Below, one piece after another: positions 61,667 to 64,000 of a DNA stretch of 64,000 bases. The DNA lies in assembly GCA_964019425.1 (NCBI GenBank), contig OZ025864.1:373001-437000 (forward strand), given 5' to 3'. The DNA comes from Flectonema sp. DT1601. Taxonomy: Eukaryota > Euglenozoa > Diplonemea > Diplonemida > Diplonemidae. Positions within the stretch are counted from its first letter, which is position 1, and each line of letters begins with the position of its first letter. The position numbers were made by a program, and so were the translations under genes. A model generated the notes under the pieces. It searched no databases. It was not told the DNA's origin and worked only from the letters and a program-made list of their open reading frames with translations.

Positions 61667-64000
61667 ATGTGGTTCTTCCGCAGAGTTTTAACATGGATAT
61701 TTGATCACATTGATGCACATCATCAGGATATCGAGAGCATTAATAAAGTGATCTTAACCCTACGTGACAGACTTTCGGATAAAAAGAAAGACAAGGAAGC
61801 CATGAGAATATCTAAACTCGGATCTACATGGTTAAAGGTAAGGTTTGTTCATCCGATCATCGAACAGCTCGATCTAAAAAAGATCTTCACATCTAAACAG
61901 GCTCTCCTCCTAGCCAAGGACAAAGCAGAAATTCTTCCAACAATGAAAGTATCCAGATACCTGACAACAAAGTTGGAAGATTTGTTATGCGATCGCGCAA
62001 ATGATAGTTCAACGATCGAAGCAACAACCGAATTGTGTGAACCATCGACATGTAAGTGTCATTCATTCATTAAGAAAGAATTTCAAGAAGACGAAACACA
62101 TGTGATGACACATTCATCTAAATTAAACATCTCGAATAGACTTCGAACACTTCTATCGAAAGGAGCAAGATATCGACTCTTTGAAGACCCGAGAAGCATA
62201 TCACAGGAAATAATGAATTCGATTGACGATTATATCATTCAGTATTTTATGGATGAAAAATTTACTCCGCTGAGTAAATTCCTAAAGAATGCCATTAAAA
62301 AACAAATCGGGAAACTTCCACAAATTGACATTGTAGATGAATTCAAACAAGTCGAAAAAGAAGTCAAGAAACTCAGAGAGCACCTTGTATTTACTAATAT
62401 TGACAAAACAACTCACGATATTGCTGTATGTTGTAAGAAGTATTATACGCACAAGTTGAGTGAACAAGTCAACAACAACTCTGTTTATCTTACAATTCCG
62501 GAAGAACAGAGAGAACCCATAATGAAGAACATTGAAAGCATCAACAAAAAACATAAGTTTCGACATACCGATAACTTACCATACTTATATGGTAATCCAA
62601 AGATGCACAAGGTTCCACCTAAATTCAGATTCATAGCTGGCACGTCTAACAAAACAATGGAAGTTCGGTACATTAACTCCAGAATTTCACTGGCACCTTT
62701 TTCTGCAACCACAGACATGGCTACAGAATTCTCTGGTATCATGAAAACATTTATGTCTATAGTTAAAAAAGTTGAAACAGAGAAATCTGATACAACAGGA
62801 GTCAGAAAATACTTCATTGTGGATAATGTTGATGAAGTTGCTCAGTACATTAAAAGTAACTACTCCTCTCTTCAAGAAATGAGAGTTAGCACTTTTGACT
62901 TCTCAGATATGTACACCAACTTACCACATACAAAAATTAAAGCTGTTATTAATACATTAGTCGAAGAATACATTGGAGACAATTTGATAGTTAGAGATAA
63001 ACGAAGTCGAATTGGTAAAGATTTCTACTTGGCAAACGAATTTAACGAAGATGTGCAAGTTGCTTACAACATAGAGGAGATCAAGGAACTACTGAATGTA
63101 ATACTATCTAATTCTTATATTAAAAATGGTGACCATATGTTAAGGCAATGTCATGGTATTCCAATGGGTTCTCAATGCTCTCCTCACATTGCTAATCTGT
63201 ACTGCTTTGGTATCGAAAAGAACTGGATTGACAACATCATCCATAGCAATGGTTTAAGTATTGCTAATGACAGGATAATCTTCAGATATATTGATGACTT
63301 TCTAATCTTTAGTAAGAATGAACCTACTCCACCTCCGCAAGCTGAATATCAAATGTCATACACAGATACGTCACTTGGACGCAATGACATAGTTTTCCTA
63401 GGAATGAGAGTAAGATTTGAAGAAAGACCAAGAGGACATCCATTCATTCGTCTGTCAATTTGGGACAAAGAAAATCTGTTCAATTTTCAACCCATCAAAT
63501 ACACAAGCTCGACATCAAACGCACCAAGAAGCCTTGGTCCGGGCATATTGAAAGGAGCCTTGTACAGAGCAGCAACCAATATCAACAATGACTTCGACTT
63601 ATACTTGGAAATCGAAAAGGTGATTTACAGGCTACGCAGCCGAGGGTACTCGAAGAAGAGCCTCTTCCCACAATACAAAGATTTCATTCTTAGTACATAC
63701 TGGGATTTTCCGAAACAGAGAGATAACCTCCAGCAATTCTTTTTCAAGACAAATTGGAGATATGACAAGGAACTACCCGTCACCTCTGAGAAGAAAACAA
63801 TCCAACAGTACTACAAACTGAATGGACGAGATGACATTTATAACATGTTACTCGATAAGAACGTTGGGTATGCAAAACTCAAAAAATGTAATAACACCAT
63901 GGTTACTGCATTCCGGATTGCAAGTCACTCAATCACTAACAATCCAGATCAATGTCTAATATGTTCCACCGCAATAAACAAGAACACTGAGACACAGATT
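61667..64000 (+). CDS. Reverse transcriptase, Penelope-like, 3' end beyond window
   Basis: Open for 778 codons to the window edge without a stop or frameshift. An in-frame TAG at 61649-61651 makes the ATG at 61667 the first possible start; the same TAG supplies the AG of a splice acceptor after a long pyrimidine tract. Residues 1-300 are helical, charged and of unknown function. The reverse transcriptase core follows: YGNPKMHKVPPKFRF (~307-321, Penelope-type PKxHK block), motif A FDFSDMYTNLP with Asp411, motif B GIPMGSQCSPHIANLY (497 on) and motif C RYIDDF with Asp543-Asp544, all catalytic Asp intact. The PKxHK block and the MGSxxSPxxANLY form favour Penelope-like elements, relatives of telomerase. 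A late CLIC pair might begin a zinc finger; any GIY-YIG endonuclease would lie beyond the window. Alternatives are another RT clade or a domesticated gene. Confidence 0.9.
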   Translation, partial: MWFFRRVLTWIFDHIDAHHQDIESINKVILTLRDRLSDKKKDKEAMRISKLGSTWLKVRFVHPIIEQLDLKKIFTSKQALLLAKDKAEILPTMKVSRYLTTKLEDLLCDRANDSSTIEATTELCEPSTCKCHSFIKKEFQEDETHVMTHSSKLNISNRLRTLLSKGARYRLFEDPRSISQEIMNSIDDYIIQYFMDEKFTPLSKFLKNAIKKQIGKLPQIDIVDEFKQVEKEVKKLREHLVFTNIDKTTHDIAVCCKKYYTHKLSEQVNNNSVYLTIPEEQREPIMKNIESINKKHKFRHTDNLPYLYGNPKMHKVPPKFRFIAGTSNKTMEVRYINSRISLAPFSATTDMATEFSGIMKTFMSIVKKVETEKSDTTGVRKYFIVDNVDEVAQYIKSNYSSLQEMRVSTFDFSDMYTNLPHTKIKAVINTLVEEYIGDNLIVRDKRSRIGKDFYLANEFNEDVQVAYNIEEIKELLNVILSNSYIKNGDHMLRQCHGIPMGSQCSPHIANLYCFGIEKNWIDNIIHSNGLSIANDRIIFRYIDDFLIFSKNEPTPPPQAEYQMSYTDTSLGRNDIVFLGMRVRFEERPRGHPFIRLSIWDKENLFNFQPIKYTSSTSNAPRSLGPGILKGALYRAATNINNDFDLYLEIEKVIYRLRSRGYSKKSLFPQYKDFILSTYWDFPKQRDNLQQFFFKTNWRYDKELPVTSEKKTIQQYYKLNGRDDIYNMLLDKNVGYAKLKKCNNTMVTAFRIASHSITNNPDQCLICSTAINKNTETQI

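Noticed and set aside
1-64000. CRISPR arrays, bacterial operons, tRNA genes
   Set aside because: No regularly spaced repeats with unique spacers, no Shine-Dalgarno pattern, and no cloverleaf with a proper T-loop box could be identified by eye.

Overview
This window looks like nuclear DNA of a protist, most likely a euglenozoan (kinetoplastid or diplonemid type). About 17 convincing protein genes lie on it and all are on the + strand. Most are uninterrupted, use TAA, TAG and TGA as stops, and are preceded within roughly 20-90 bases by a pyrimidine-rich tract and an AG. That is the expected layout for polycistronic transcription with spliced-leader trans-splicing. One protein carries the YKGREDALLEKLVGKYGP-type motif that I associate with many kinetoplastid proteins. 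The organism call is an inference: no spliced-leader gene was identified, and the cis-spliced intron in the ribosomal protein S6 gene would be unusual for a typical trypanosomatid.

The genes come in clusters separated by long AT-rich deserts full of A and T homopolymers. Cluster 1 (1-15274): a 5'-truncated VWA-domain protein with a CAAX end, a PDZ-PX protein, a Ser-rich coiled-coil protein, an ankyrin-like protein, and two diverged MIF4G-like (eIF4G middle domain) paralogues. Cluster 2 (25920-32899): a HAD-like protein missing its second motif-I Asp, a CASP-type golgin, an atypical ARF-like GTPase, and a small protein with IPLP repeats. Cluster 3 (41497-43729): a mitochondrial crotonase-fold protein and an RRM-like protein. 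Cluster 4 (51962-64000): a membrane cyclase locus broken into three overlapping frames, a PH-like protein, NSUN2/Trm4 tRNA m5C methyltransferase, ribosomal protein S6, a UBA-PUB p97-cofactor-like protein, and a long reverse transcriptase gene running off the right edge.

The deserts hold mobile-element remains. Four elements with terminal inverted repeats (TIRs) are visible. 20964-22586 has 19-bp perfect ends and a set of inverted subterminal repeats. 30222-31793 has about 190-bp TIRs around a stretch of LSU ribosomal RNA (peptidyl-transferase region, minus strand). 44801-45669 has TIRs built on ATGGCCCAAAATACCCC. 46163-46950 has 33-bp perfect TIRs. The first and third share a nearly identical ~100-bp piece that looks like the start of a host gene, which suggests capture of host sequence. 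Other repeats include a ~150-bp interspersed family in five copies (two directly behind gene stops), a ~300-bp dispersed family, several hairpins, and a perfect (CCT)105 tract.

The most interesting points are: the intact Penelope-like reverse transcriptase with its own splice acceptor next to housekeeping genes; rRNA and gene fragments inside TIR elements; the cyclase locus needing two +1 frame changes; the paired MIF4G paralogues; and long A-runs placed directly before several start codons.
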